DNA of 57,047 nucleotides from Oscillospiraceae bacterium (GTDB taxonomy: Bacteria > Bacillota > Clostridia > Oscillospirales > Oscillospiraceae): the NCBI GenBank assembly GCA_902775355.1, contig CACYLY010000009.1, positions 1-57,047 on the forward strand, read 5' to 3'. Each line of letters starts with the position of its first letter. Position 1 is the first letter of the stretch. The notes beneath the pieces were generated by a model. That model searched no databases, was not told the DNA's origin, and saw only the letters and a program-made list of their open reading frames with translations. A program made the position numbers and the translations under genes. This document shows, one piece after another, positions 7,699 through 16,389 of this stretch.

Positions 7699-8430
7699 AT
7701 GGCAAGATTTTTTATTGCGGGAACCAATATCGCCGGCGGCAGAGCCATCATCCGGGGCCGGGACGCGGAGCACGTGAAGGTGCTGCGCCTGCGGCCCGGC
7801 GAGGATGTGACCCTCTGCGACGGGGAAGGCACGGACTATAAGTGCCGCCTGGTCCAGGCCGACAAGGAGCAGGCCGAGGTGGAGGTCGTGGAAGTGGTCC
7901 GCTGCCCGGCGGAGCCCAGCGTGGCCGTCACCGTGCTCTGCGGTCTGCCCAAGGGGGACAAGACCGAGTATATCATCCAGAAGTGCGTGGAAGCCGGCGC
8001 CAACGAGATCCTGTTCTTCCAGTCCAAGTACTGCGTGGCCCGGCCCGACGCGCCGGAGAAGAAGCTGGAGCGCTGGCAGCGCATCAGCGAGGAGGCCGCC
8101 AAGCAGTCCGGCCGGGGCATCATCCCCCGGGTGGGCTGGGTCGGCGAGTTTGCCGACGCGCTGAACGCGGCGGTGAAGAAGGACCTGGGCCTCTTCCTCT
8201 ACGAGACCGGGGAGCGGGAGAGCCTGGACGCGGTGCTGAACGCCAACCGGGACGTGAAGAGCCTGGCCCTGATCACCGGGCCCGAGGGCGGCTTCGCCCC
8301 CTTCGAGGCGGACCTGGCCCGCATCGCCGGGCTGCGCCTCTGCTCCATGGGGAGCCGGATCCTCCGCTGCGAGACCGCGCCGGTGGTGGCGCTGACGGCG
8401 GTGATGTACGCCACCGGCAATCTGAACTGA
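7699..8430 (+). CDS. rsmE: 16S rRNA m3U1498 methyltransferase
   Basis: 243 residues, a SPOUT-class enzyme that methylates U1498 of 16S rRNA using S-adenosylmethionine. The N-terminal PUA-like domain contains GRDAEHVKVLRLRPG. The C-terminal trefoil-knot domain has GPEGGF (194-199) and LRCETAP (222-228), which form the SAM pocket. Length is normal. A GGAG site precedes the ATG. Confidence 0.96.
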   Translation: MARFFIAGTNIAGGRAIIRGRDAEHVKVLRLRPGEDVTLCDGEGTDYKCRLVQADKEQAEVEVVEVVRCPAEPSVAVTVLCGLPKGDKTEYIIQKCVEAGANEILFFQSKYCVARPDAPEKKLERWQRISEEAAKQSGRGIIPRVGWVGEFADALNAAVKKDLGLFLYETGERESLDAVLNANRDVKSLALITGPEGGFAPFEADLARIAGLRLCSMGSRILRCETAPVVALTAVMYATGNLN

Positions 8431-8572
8431 AGAAGAGGGGGCGGCTCGCGCCGGACCCCACTGTCCCGTGCCGGCCTGCGGGCACGGTCTCGACGGATGC
8501 AGATCCGCCGCGCTATGTTTTCAGCAGCATGGTATGCAAAAACTGATTTCCTGATCTGGAGGAGGGACTATC

Positions 8573-9511
8573 ATGAAAATCGAGTACGCAAAAGAGTTTG
8601 ACCGCGTGGTGGAGAAGGCCAAGGCCGCCCCGAAGCCCATGCGGGTCGCCATCGCCGGAGCGGATGCGGAGAACATCCTTCTCGGCGCCTTCGCCGCTCA
8701 GGAGGAGGGCTTTGTGGAGCCGATCCTGGTGGGCCGGGAGAAGAAGATCCGCGAGATCCTGCAGCGGCTGGGGCTGGAGGACCGCAGCTATCAGCTGCAG
8801 GCCATCGACGGGAGCACCAACTCCGTCCAGTACGCCATCGAGATGATCCAGGCCGGGCAGGCCGACGCGCTGATGCGCGGCAACACCCAGACCCGGGACT
8901 TTCTGATGCCGGTGCTGAACAAGGCCAACCACCTGATCCGCAAGGACGCCCTGGTCACCCACGTGGTGTTCCTGAAGGTCCCCGGCTATGAGAAGCTGCT
9001 GGCGATCTCCGACGTGACCCTGCTCATCTTCCCCGACGAGTCCGAGCGCCGGGAGGTGGCCAAGAACCTGGTCCGGGCCCTGAACGTCTTCGGCGTGGAG
9101 AAGCCCAACATCGCCCTGCTGAGCCTGGTGGAGAAGCCCAGCTTCCAGATGCGGGACACCGTGGAGGACGACAATATCGTGCGTCAGCACAAGTTCCGCC
9201 CCATCGCGGACTGCAACATCGTAGGCCCCATCGCCTGGGACCTCATTATGAGCAAGGAGGCCGCCCGCCTGAAGGGCTACGACTGCCCCTTCTGCGGCGA
9301 GTTCGACGGCATCGTGGTGCCGAACCTGAGCACCGGCAACGTGATGATCAAGGTCCTGCAGCACAACGCCGGAGCCACCGGCTGCGGCGTCCTGGTGGGA
9401 GCGAAGATCCCCATCGCCATCTGCTCCCGCAGCGACGATCCCACCCAGGCCTACCTGTCCCTGGCCGCCAGCGCCGCCATGTGGGCCAGCGGCATCTACG
9501 CGGAGAGATAG
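8573..9511 (+). CDS. Phosphate acyltransferase (phosphate butyryl-/acetyltransferase family)
   Basis: 312 residues with the PTA/PTB fold: DADALMRGNT-like segment (ADALMRGNTQTRDFLMPVLN), THVVFLKVPGYEKLL, and a C-terminal ILVGAKIPI/SRSDDPTQAYLSLAAS-type signature. It moves an acyl group between CoA and phosphate. Length and sequence suggest the Ptb branch over Pta, but no kinase partner (buk or ackA) is adjacent, so specificity is open. GGAGGAGGG precedes the ATG. The 142 bases upstream hold a CCGTGCC/GGCACGG hairpin with no T-tract. Confidence 0.85.
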   Translation: MKIEYAKEFDRVVEKAKAAPKPMRVAIAGADAENILLGAFAAQEEGFVEPILVGREKKIREILQRLGLEDRSYQLQAIDGSTNSVQYAIEMIQAGQADALMRGNTQTRDFLMPVLNKANHLIRKDALVTHVVFLKVPGYEKLLAISDVTLLIFPDESERREVAKNLVRALNVFGVEKPNIALLSLVEKPSFQMRDTVEDDNIVRQHKFRPIADCNIVGPIAWDLIMSKEAARLKGYDCPFCGEFDGIVVPNLSTGNVMIKVLQHNAGATGCGVLVGAKIPIAICSRSDDPTQAYLSLAASAAMWASGIYAER

Positions 9512-9542
9512 TTTTCAGGTTTCCGTGTTCAGAAAGAACAAG

Positions 9543-9587
9543 AAGCAGCAAACGGAGGCGCGCTTTGCACGCCTCCGTTTGCTGCTT
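9543..9587. terminator. Terminator between convergent genes
   Basis: Exact 18-base arms (9543-9560, 9570-9587) around a 9-base loop, between the acyltransferase and the convergent HD-domain gene. Only a short T-run follows on the plus strand. Confidence 0.7.
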
Positions 9588-9603
9588 TCTGAAAATTGAA
9601 CGC

Positions 9604-10170
9604 TCAAGCCCCGGTGCCCAGCAGGCCCAGCTCCTCCGCGTGGGGGCGCATGCCCTCGATGCAGAGCTCCGCCACCTCCCGCAGCTCCATGCCCAGCAGC
9701 TCGCAGCCCCGGAGGATCACTTCCCGGTCACACTTGGCGGCGAACTTCTTGTCCTTGAACTTCTTCAGCACGCTCTTGACCTCCAGGTCGGCCAGGCCGT
9801 TGGGCCGCATCCGGGCGCAGGCCTGGATGATGCCGGTGAGCTCGTCCACGGTGAAGAGACTCTTTTCCAGGTTCGTCTCGGGCTTCACGTCGCTGCAGAG
9901 ACCCCAGCCGTGGCTCAGAATGGCCCGCACGTCCTCCGGCGCCACGCCGGCGGCCAGCAGGGGCGCCTCGGTGTGCTGCAGGTGCTCCTCGGGGTACTTT
10001 TCGTAGTCGTAGTCGTGCAGCATGCCGATGGCCTGCCAGTGCTCCTCATCCTCTCCGAAGTGCCGGGCCATGGCCCCCATGGCGTAGCACACGTTTTTCT
10101 CGTGGATCAGCAGGTTCTCCTGGGTGACCATCGCGGCGTTCAGTTCCTTGGCGCGTTCCAGTGTCAGCAT
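9604..10170 (-). CDS. HD-domain hydrolase
   Basis: 188 residues. Metal ligands of an HD phosphohydrolase are visible: His23 (LLIHEKNV), His52-Asp53 (GMLHDYDYEKYPEEH), and downstream His residues, followed by SHGWG. Proteins of this type act on nucleotides or other phosphorylated substrates; the exact substrate is unknown. AAGGAGGATCGCC precedes the ATG. Monocistronic, with its own promoter. Confidence 0.85.
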   Translation of the reverse strand: MLTLERAKELNAAMVTQENLLIHEKNVCYAMGAMARHFGEDEEHWQAIGMLHDYDYEKYPEEHLQHTEAPLLAAGVAPEDVRAILSHGWGLCSDVKPETNLEKSLFTVDELTGIIQACARMRPNGLADLEVKSVLKKFKDKKFAAKCDREVILRGCELLGMELREVAELCIEGMRPHAEELGLLGTGA

Positions 10171-10214
10171 GGCGATCCTCCTTTTCCCGGGCTCCGGCCC
10201 GGCTTTTTTTCTTT

Positions 10215-10242
10215 ATTATACAAAAGAGACGGGAAAATGCAA
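10215..10242 (-). promoter_or_regulatory. Promoter of the HD-domain gene
   Basis: Minus strand TTGCAT (10237-10242), 16-base spacer, TATAAT (10215-10220), 45 bases before the start codon. Confidence 0.65.
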
Positions 10243-10266
10243 GGGCAAAACAGGGGGCGAGAGTGT

Positions 10267-10296
10267 GAATTCGGAATTCGGAATGCGGAATTCGGA
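10267..10296. repeat. Short GAATTCGG tandem repeat
   Basis: Three degenerate copies of a GAATTCGG(A) unit in 30 bases, directly before the GTAGGGG repeat block. Noncoding. Confidence 0.5.
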
Positions 10297-10334
10297 AGTA
10301 GGAATAACCATTGGACCGACGTTCCGTTTTTGCC

Positions 10335-10463
10335 GTAGGGGAGGGGCTTGTCCCCTCCCGCCGATCTGCGGCAAGGTCCGTCTTCCTCTGTAGGGGCTGG
10401 CGCCCTCGACAGCCCATCTGCGGAGCGATCAGGGGATCGCTCCCTACGCGTCCCGCCGCCCCG
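10335..10463. repeat. GTAGGGG hairpin repeat, copy 1
   Basis: A 129-base unit that recurs at 10513-10641 with two base differences. It is made of modules that each begin GTAGGG(G) or its complement and continue into a small hairpin: GGAGGGG/CCCCTCC, GGCTG/CAGCC, and, in reverse orientation, GGAGCGATC/GATCGCTCC. No credible gene lies in 10171-10847. Confidence 0.85.
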
Positions 10464-10470
10464 CCCCCCC

Positions 10471-10512
10471 GTAGGGGCGCTTCAGGTCGCGCCTGCCGCT
10501 CCGTCCGCGCCC
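10471..10512 (+). repeat. Single GTAGGGG hairpin module between the two long copies
   Basis: GTAGGGGCGC followed by a GGCGC/GCGCC hairpin, the same design as the modules in the flanking long copies. Confidence 0.6.
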
Positions 10513-10641
10513 GTAGGGGAGGGGCTTGTCCCCTCCCGCCGGTCTGCGGCAAGGTCCGTCTTCCTCTGTAGGGGCTGGCGCCCTCGACAGCCCGTCTGCG
10601 GAGCGATCAGGGGATCGCTCCCTACGCGTCCCGCCGCCCCG
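10513..10641. repeat. GTAGGGG hairpin repeat, copy 2
   Basis: Matches copy 1 over 129 bases (period 178) with two substitutions, both A to G in ATCTGCGG. It is followed by a further hairpin (GCCGAGCG/CGCTCGGC type, about 10682-10710) that ends in CTACGGGG. Confidence 0.85.
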
Positions 10642-10746
10642 GGCATTGCCCGGCGAAAACGAGAGATTTCCGGATACGTTTCCCGCCGAGCGATGCTCGG
10701 CGCTACGGGGACCGCCGGATCCGCGCCGAGGCCCCCGCCCGCGCGC

Positions 10747-10806
10747 AAAAAAGGGGCTGTGAAGTCCGGGTGAGCCTTGCGGCTCCCTTTTCTTCACAGC
10801 CCTTTT
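10747..10806 (-). terminator. Terminator of the six-gene asparaginase operon
   Basis: Outer stem GGCTGTGAAG/CTTCACAGCC (10755-10764, 10792-10801) with an inner hairpin, followed on the minus strand by six T (10747-10752). Confidence 0.8.
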
Positions 10807-10847
10807 GCTGCCTGTTTTCGGTTGTCGAAACGAAAACGCCGGGATTC

Positions 10848-11060
10848 TCAGAGGATCTTGTTGATCTCCGTCTCGATGGCCTTGGCCTTGTCCTCGGGGA
10901 CGATCTTCTTGCTGACGACCAGATCAAAGATCTCGCCGCAGGACTTCTTGTTGAACAGCTTGATGGGGTACTTCATCAGGTTGGGGGCGTACTGCCGGAT
11001 GATCTCCACGCATTTGGGGTTGGAGAAGCAGTCTTTTACCGTCAGGCTTCTGAAATCCAT
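10848..11060 (-). CDS. Uncharacterised 70-residue protein
   Basis: Not recognised. Begins MDFRSLTVKDCFSNPKC and ends in a charged helix. The start at 11060 is chosen because AAGGAGG sits six bases upstream; a longer in-frame start has no such site. Soluble, two Cys near the N-terminus and one in the middle. Last gene of the operon, 14 bases after the preceding membrane protein. Confidence 0.7.
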   Translation of the reverse strand: MDFRSLTVKDCFSNPKCVEIIRQYAPNLMKYPIKLFNKKSCGEIFDLVVSKKIVPEDKAKAIETEINKIL

Positions 11061-11074
11061 GGGGTTCCTCCTTG

Positions 11075-11386
11075 TCAATTCATATTCCGGGCTTCGGTGG
11101 TATTATTGTAGCACGCTTGGGGGGCTTCGTCAACGCTCTTGGCATGGCGGGCGGCCCGGGCCTCGGCGGCCTTGCGGAGGCGGCGCCAGGCCTGTTTCCG
11201 GGCGTCGGCGTAGAGCAGGATGGCACAGCTGAGGGAGCTGAAGGCGCACAGGGCCACCAGCACCAGAAAGCCTCTGTACTCCAGCAGGCCCAGGGGAGGG
11301 TTGTACTGGTCCAGGATCACCAGGGTCAGCAGGGCCAGCCACAGGGAGATGCAGAGATTGGGCATGAACACTCTCCAGAATTTCAT
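11075..11386 (-). CDS. Small membrane protein with two transmembrane helices
   Basis: 103 residues. Hydrophobic segments lie at about 8-26 and 38-60, followed by a basic Arg/Ala-rich cytoplasmic tail. Its start overlaps the stop of the phosphodiester glycosidase gene by four bases. No family recognised. Confidence 0.7.
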   Translation of the reverse strand: MKFWRVFMPNLCISLWLALLTLVILDQYNPPLGLLEYRGFLVLVALCAFSSLSCAILLYADARKQAWRRLRKAAEARAARHAKSVDEAPQACYNNTTEARNMN

Positions 11387-12531
11387 CGTTTATCCTCCCA
11401 TCCTTCCTCGGTGACGATCAGCATGTCGCCCAGCTCCCGGCCGGCGCCATTGGACTGCCGGCTGTAGCGCTCGTGCAGGAAGGTCATCAGGGCGGAGCCG
11501 CCGCCGTCCAGGTTATAGGCCACGCTGCAGCCCAGCTCCTCAAAGATCTGGGCCAGCTCCGGCACGGTCACGCCCTTGGAGTAGTCGTCCTGCCGGCCGT
11601 CCACCACCACAAAGCAGTAGTGCCCCGGCTCGTAGTAGCCCACGGCGCTGCGGGGGTTGGGGTAGGACACGGCGACGCTGACCTGGTAATCCGGCAGGAC
11701 GTGGCCGTTTTCGTCCAGCAGGGAGGGGCCGAAGTTCCAGGCCTGGGCCACGCCCCGTTCCCAGATGTCCTCCACCGTGTAGTCGCTGGCCTTGTAGCAG
11801 GCCATCACGCCGGTGTTATATAGCACGCACAGGTCGCAGCGGGTCTGATCGGACTTCCAGAGCACCCCGTTGCGGGCCAGGAAGCCCGTGGACTGATAGG
11901 TGTAGAAATCCCCGCTGATGGCCAGGATCGCGTGGCAGTCCCGGTCCATCGTCATGGCGTCCTGGGTGGACCAGTCCGCCAGCTCGTTGTTGGCGGTGTA
12001 GGTGCGGAAATTGTCCAGGCTGGCCACGTAGATATCCGCCACGTGGTATACCGACTTGCCGTAGCTGCCGTTGAATTCCCGGGTCTCCACGGTGATGGAG
12101 ACATTGGGGCTGGTGTAGGAGTGATCGGTGATTACCACCTCATCCGTGAAATGCTCGGCAAAACGGATCTGCCACTCGGTGCGGTTGTCGGGGGTGGGCT
12201 CCGGCGTGGGCGGGACCGTCTCCGCAGGGGGCTGCTCCTCCGGAGCCGTCGAGACGGAGGCCTCCGTTCCTGCCGGCGTCTGGGTCTCCGGGACGGAGAC
12301 GGCGACTTCCGGGACGGCCGGGGTCTCCGGCGTCTCGGCGGCGGGCTGCGCGGGCACGGGAGAGGCCGAGACGGCGCTGAGCTCCGGCGCCGGGCTGGGA
12401 GCCGGCCCCTTGAAGAGCTTGGGGATCAGGGCCTTCAGGACTGGCAGGGTCACCAGGCCCAGGATCAGGGCTCCCGCCAGGATATCGGCGAGGAGCACCT
12501 TCCATATGGCTTTCGGTCTGTAGGATCTCAT
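11383..12531 (-). CDS. Membrane-anchored phosphodiester glycosidase (NAGPA-domain) protein
   Basis: 382 residues. An N-terminal transmembrane anchor (about 12-34) is followed by a Pro/Glu/Thr-rich linker (about 40-115) and a C-terminal domain of the NAGPA / exopolysaccharide-biosynthesis type, with AISGDFYTYQ and the hallmark NLDGGGSALM (D342-G345). Relatives remove GlcNAc from phosphodiester-linked sugars or process wall and exopolysaccharide. The domain would sit outside the cell. Six bases separate it from the preceding flavoprotein gene. Confidence 0.87.
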   Translation of the reverse strand: MRSYRPKAIWKVLLADILAGALILGLVTLPVLKALIPKLFKGPAPSPAPELSAVSASPVPAQPAAETPETPAVPEVAVSVPETQTPAGTEASVSTAPEEQPPAETVPPTPEPTPDNRTEWQIRFAEHFTDEVVITDHSYTSPNVSITVETREFNGSYGKSVYHVADIYVASLDNFRTYTANNELADWSTQDAMTMDRDCHAILAISGDFYTYQSTGFLARNGVLWKSDQTRCDLCVLYNTGVMACYKASDYTVEDIWERGVAQAWNFGPSLLDENGHVLPDYQVSVAVSYPNPRSAVGYYEPGHYCFVVVDGRQDDYSKGVTVPELAQIFEELGCSVAYNLDGGGSALMTFLHERYSRQSNGAGRELGDMLIVTEEGWEDKR

Positions 12532-12537
12532 GGCAAT

Positions 12538-14136
12538 CTATCTCTTTTCTTCAGGATCTTCGTTTTTCAGCAGGGCCTCGGCGCAGCGCAGCCCGTCCAC
12601 CGCGGCGGAGGTGATGCCCCCGGCGTAGCCGGCGCCCTCGCCGCAGGGGTAGAGCCCCCGGAGGGGAGAGGCGCAGTCCGGCCCCCGGAAGATGCGCACC
12701 GGGGAGGAGGAGCGGGTCTCCGGCGCGGTGAGCACCGCCTCCGGATCGTCAAAGCCCGGGAGCTTCCGCCCCAGGGCGGGGATGGCCTGCTCCAATACAT
12801 CGGTGATGCGCCGGGGCAGCACCGCGTGCAGCTCGCACCAGGTGACGCCGGGGCGGTAGCTGGGCCGGACCTTCCCGGGGCCCGCGCTGGGCCGGGCGGC
12901 CAGAAAGTCCCCCGCCAGCTGGGCCGGCGCGTGGTAGTTCCCGCCCCCGGCTTCGAAGGCGGTCCGCTCGATCTGCCGCTGCCAGCGCATGCCGGAGAGG
13001 ACGTCCCCCTCGGGAAAGTCCTCCGGGCGCAGGGTCACCAGCAGGGCGGCGTTGGCGTTTTCCCCGTCCCGAGCAGAATAGCTCATGCCGTTGGTCACCA
13101 CGCCCCCCGCCTCGGAGGCGGCGGCGATGACCTCGCCCCCGGGACACATGCAGAAGGTGTAGGCGCTGGTGCCGTCGGGCAGGTGGACGTTCAGGCTGTA
13201 GTCCGCCGCGGGGAGCCTTCCCCGGGCCCGGCCGTACTGGGTCCGGTCGATGTCCGCCTGGCGGTGCTCGATGCGCAGGCCCATGGAAAAGGCCTTGGGC
13301 TCCATGGGTACCCCCAGGCGATGGAGCATCTCAAAGCTGTCCCGGGCGGAGTGGCCGATGGCCAGGACCAGGCGGGAACAGGGGAGTTCTTCTTCCTTGC
13401 CGCCCCTTGTCACCCGGATGCCCCGCAGAGCGCCGTCCTCGATCAGAAGCTCGCTCAGCTTCGTCTCAAAACGGATCTCTCCGCCCAGGGCCAGGATCTC
13501 CCGCCGGATGCTCTGCACCACCCGGATCAGGACGTCCGTGCCGATGTGGGGCTTGGCGTCGTACACCACGCTTTCCGGCGCGCCGTGGGCGGCGAACTGC
13601 TCCAGGACCCAGGAAATGCGGGGATCGTGGGTGCCGGTGTTCAGCTTCCCGTCAGAGAAGGTGCCGGCCCCGCCCTCGCCGAACTGGACGTTGCAGTCCG
13701 GGTCCAGCGCTCCCCCGGCCCGGAAGGCGTCTACCGCGGCTCTGCGGCTCTCCGCGTCCCTTCCCCGCTCGATCACCAGGGGCCTGGCCCCGGCCTTCGC
13801 CAGCAGCAGGGCGGCGAACATGCCCGCCGGGCCGAAGCCCGCCACCACCGGCCGCTCTTGCAGGGTGGCGCGGGGGATCTCATAGGGCTTTGGCTCATAG
13901 GGGGCGGCGTCCGGGCATTTGGCCCGCTGCAGGATCAGGCTCTCGGAGCCCCGCACACGCAGGGCGGCGCTGCAGACATAGTGGATGTCGCTCTTGTCCC
14001 GGGCGTCCAGAGAGCGGCGCAGCAAGTGGATCTCTTCGATGCGCTCCGGCTGCAGCCGGAGTTTTTTGGCGGCCCGGTCCCGGAGCGCTTCCGTCGGCTC
14101 CTCCGTGCCCAGGCGCAGCTTGTTCACCCGGATCAT
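12538..14136 (-). CDS. FAD-dependent dehydrogenase (COG2509-like)
   Basis: 532 residues. An N-terminal basic domain (to about 85) is followed by a Rossmann FAD site VVAGFGPAGMFAALLLA and IERG, then NVQFGEGGAGTFSDGKLNTG, typical of this uncharacterised flavoprotein family, and a C-terminal LYPCGEGAGYAGGITSAAVDG motif that closes the FAD site. The start at 14136 overlaps the upstream flavoprotein stop (ATGA), so it is preferred to a longer reading into that gene. The substrate is unknown. Confidence 0.85.
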   Translation of the reverse strand: MIRVNKLRLGTEEPTEALRDRAAKKLRLQPERIEEIHLLRRSLDARDKSDIHYVCSAALRVRGSESLILQRAKCPDAAPYEPKPYEIPRATLQERPVVAGFGPAGMFAALLLAKAGARPLVIERGRDAESRRAAVDAFRAGGALDPDCNVQFGEGGAGTFSDGKLNTGTHDPRISWVLEQFAAHGAPESVVYDAKPHIGTDVLIRVVQSIRREILALGGEIRFETKLSELLIEDGALRGIRVTRGGKEEELPCSRLVLAIGHSARDSFEMLHRLGVPMEPKAFSMGLRIEHRQADIDRTQYGRARGRLPAADYSLNVHLPDGTSAYTFCMCPGGEVIAAASEAGGVVTNGMSYSARDGENANAALLVTLRPEDFPEGDVLSGMRWQRQIERTAFEAGGGNYHAPAQLAGDFLAARPSAGPGKVRPSYRPGVTWCELHAVLPRRITDVLEQAIPALGRKLPGFDDPEAVLTAPETRSSSPVRIFRGPDCASPLRGLYPCGEGAGYAGGITSAAVDGLRCAEALLKNEDPEEKR

Positions 14137-15341
14137 GTGCCCAGCCTCCCGGCCAGACGGCCGCTGGCCCAGGCCCACTGGAGGTTGTAGCCTCCGCAGT
14201 CCCCGTCGATATCCAGCAGCTCCCCGCAGGCGAAGAGCCCGGGGACCAGGCGGCTCTCCAGGGTCCGGGGGTCAAAGTCCGAGCTGCGCAGGCCCCCGGC
14301 GGTGACCTGGGCGTTGTCAAAGCCCTCGGTGCCGGTGACCGGCAGGCAGAAGTCGGCGCAGGCATCGGCCAGCTTCTCCAGGTCCCCGTCGGAGAGGGAG
14401 GAGAGGGGGCCCGCGCCGTTGAGACCGGCGTATTTCACCACCATCCGCCCCAGGCGGTTGTGGAGCATCCCGGTGAGGATCTCCCCGGCGGGCAGCGCCG
14501 GATAGCGGGCGCGGCGGGCCTGCAGCAGGGCTCTCAGCTCCCCGCCGCTCTGGGGCAGCAGGGCGATGTGCAGCACCAGACCCTCGCCCCCGGTGGCGGC
14601 GGCCCGGGACAGGTCGAAGACCGCCGGGCCGGAGACCCCGGTCTCCGTAAACTGCAGCTCTCCGGCGGCCTTCGCCAGCAGGAAGGCCTTCCGCTTCAGC
14701 CGCAGGGAGCACTGGACCCGCACGCCCTTCAGGGCCCGGGGATAGTCCGGCTCGGTGAGGAGCTGCACCAGGGCGGGGTAGAGCCCGGTGCGCTTGTGGC
14801 CCAGGGCCTTGGCCAGCTGGTAGCCGTCCATCACCCCGCCCAGCTTTGCCCCCGCGGCGCCGCCGCAGGCCAGGATCAGCTTGTCGGCGTGCAGGCGCTC
14901 CGTCTCCGTTTCCACGGTGAAGCCCTGCTTCTCCCGGCGGAGGTTGCGGACGGTGCAGGAGCAGCGCTGCTCCACCCCGGCTTTGTCCAGGGCGAAGCGC
15001 AGCACGTCCAGCACAGAGTTTGCGGAGTTGGAGAGGGGATAGACCCTTCCGCCCTCCTCCGCGGTGGTGAGCAGACCCAGCTCCCGGAAGAAGGCCAGCA
15101 CCGCCATGGGGCCGAAGCCCTCCAGGGCGGGGGCGGCGAAATCCGGGTTCTCCCCGTGGTAATGGCCGGGGAGGGGGCCGATGTTGGTGAGATTGCAGCG
15201 GCCGTTGCCCGTGGCCAGGAGCTTGCGGCCGATGCGCTGCTGGCGCTCCAGCAGCAGGACCCGGTTGGCCGGGTCTTCCGCGGCGGTCAGCGCGGCCAGG
15301 ATGCCGGAGGCGCCGCCGCCGATGACGATGACTGTTTCCAT
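14133..15341 (-). CDS. NAD(P)/FAD-dependent oxidoreductase, HI0933/BaiN family
   Basis: 402 residues, a common length for the HI0933 flavoprotein family. The FAD dinucleotide motif is GGGASG (8-13), followed by LLLERQQRIGRKLLATGNGRCNLTN, and the C-terminus has LFACGELLDIDGDCGGYNLQWAWASGR. One family member (BaiN) takes part in bile-acid 7-dehydroxylation in Clostridium scindens, but most copies have no known role and nothing nearby points to bile acids. Coupled by overlap to the next flavoprotein gene. Confidence 0.88.
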   Translation of the reverse strand: METVIVIGGGASGILAALTAAEDPANRVLLLERQQRIGRKLLATGNGRCNLTNIGPLPGHYHGENPDFAAPALEGFGPMAVLAFFRELGLLTTAEEGGRVYPLSNSANSVLDVLRFALDKAGVEQRCSCTVRNLRREKQGFTVETETERLHADKLILACGGAAGAKLGGVMDGYQLAKALGHKRTGLYPALVQLLTEPDYPRALKGVRVQCSLRLKRKAFLLAKAAGELQFTETGVSGPAVFDLSRAAATGGEGLVLHIALLPQSGGELRALLQARRARYPALPAGEILTGMLHNRLGRMVVKYAGLNGAGPLSSLSDGDLEKLADACADFCLPVTGTEGFDNAQVTAGGLRSSDFDPRTLESRLVPGLFACGELLDIDGDCGGYNLQWAWASGRLAGRLGT

Positions 15342-15345
15342 AGGC

Positions 15346-16344
15346 TTATCCCCTGTGCAGCATGTCGTGGGCCACGGGGGTGTAGAACAGGCGCTTGACC
15401 TCCTCCGCGTCCCGGGTCTGGCCCAGGATCCACATGATCTTGGCCAGGGCGGCCTCGGTGGTCATGTCGTAGGCCTCCAGGATGTGGGGATTGCCCTTGA
15501 GCCGGGTGCCCACGCTGTAAACCGAGAAGTCCGAGCCCTCGTTCTGCACCTGGGTGGTCATCACCAGGAAGCGGCCCCGCTGGGTGTAGTCGTGGAGCAC
15601 CCGGAAGAGCCGGTCGTCGTCGTAGGAGGGCAGGCCGCCCACGCCGAAGCACTCCAGGATCAGGGCGTCCTTCCGCTGGAGCATGAACTCCAGCAGCTCG
15701 TGGTCCGTGCCGGGGATCATCTTCACCAGACCCACCTTCTCGTCCAGAGCCTCGTAAAAGAGGGGGCGCTCCAGATGCTCGGGCCGGATGTAGCACAGCA
15801 GCTGGTGGTCCAGCAGATTGCCCAGCTCGGGGTAGTTGATGCTGGAGAAGGCGGCGAAGCTCTTGGAGCAGGTCTTCCGGGCCCGGGTGCCCAGGATCAC
15901 CCGGCCGCTGAAGACGATGCACACCCCGCTGAGCTCCTCCGAGCAGGCGCAGGTAAAGGCGTCGATCAGGTTCGTCTTGGAGTCGGTGGAGTCGTAGCTG
16001 ATGGGCTTCTGGGCACCGGTGAGGATGATGGGCTTGTCCGCCCCCTGCACCAGGTAGGACAGGGCCGCGGCGGTATAGGCCAGGGTGTCCGTCCCGTGGC
16101 TGATGACAAAGCCGTCGTACTCGTGATAGTGGGCCCGGATGGCCCGGGTGATGGCGATCCAGTGGGGCGGGGCGATGTTGGTGCTGTCCAGACTGAAGAG
16201 AGACAGGCATTCCACCTGACACAGCTCGGAAATGGCCGGGACGAACTGCAGCAGCTGCTCCGGCGTCAGCTCCGGGCTCAGCCCGTCCTCCGTCATGCCG
16301 GAGGCGATGGTGCCGCCGGTGCCGATCAGCAGGATCCGTTTCAT
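15346..16344 (-). CDS. L-asparaginase, type I-like
   Basis: 332 residues; hydrolyses asparagine to aspartate and ammonia. Both catalytic threonine regions are present: GTGGTIASG (8-16, Thr12) and HGTDT (83-87, Thr85-Asp86). No signal peptide, so cytosolic. MKRILLIG is the preferred start because GGAG lies just upstream; an earlier in-frame ATG is weaker. First gene of a tightly packed six-gene operon that runs to 10848. Confidence 0.9.
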   Translation of the reverse strand: MKRILLIGTGGTIASGMTEDGLSPELTPEQLLQFVPAISELCQVECLSLFSLDSTNIAPPHWIAITRAIRAHYHEYDGFVISHGTDTLAYTAAALSYLVQGADKPIILTGAQKPISYDSTDSKTNLIDAFTCACSEELSGVCIVFSGRVILGTRARKTCSKSFAAFSSINYPELGNLLDHQLLCYIRPEHLERPLFYEALDEKVGLVKMIPGTDHELLEFMLQRKDALILECFGVGGLPSYDDDRLFRVLHDYTQRGRFLVMTTQVQNEGSDFSVYSVGTRLKGNPHILEAYDMTTEAALAKIMWILGQTRDAEEVKRLFYTPVAHDMLHRG

Positions 16345-16389
16345 ACGCGTGCCCTCCATGCAGAGTATTTGCATTTCTTCTAAACAATC

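Noticed and set aside
10311-10797. Several overlapping frames inside the GTAGGGG repeat block
   Set aside because: They arise from repeated GC-rich hairpin DNA on both strands, lack ribosome sites and repeat the same peptide twice.
11932-14190. 752-codon plus-strand frame across the glycosidase and flavoprotein genes
   Set aside because: Antisense to two well-supported genes; composition is Gly/Arg/Pro-rich without domain structure.
14133-15341. Bile-acid 7-dehydroxylation role (BaiN) for the HI0933-type flavoprotein
   Set aside because: The family is broad and mostly uncharacterised; no other bai genes are present.
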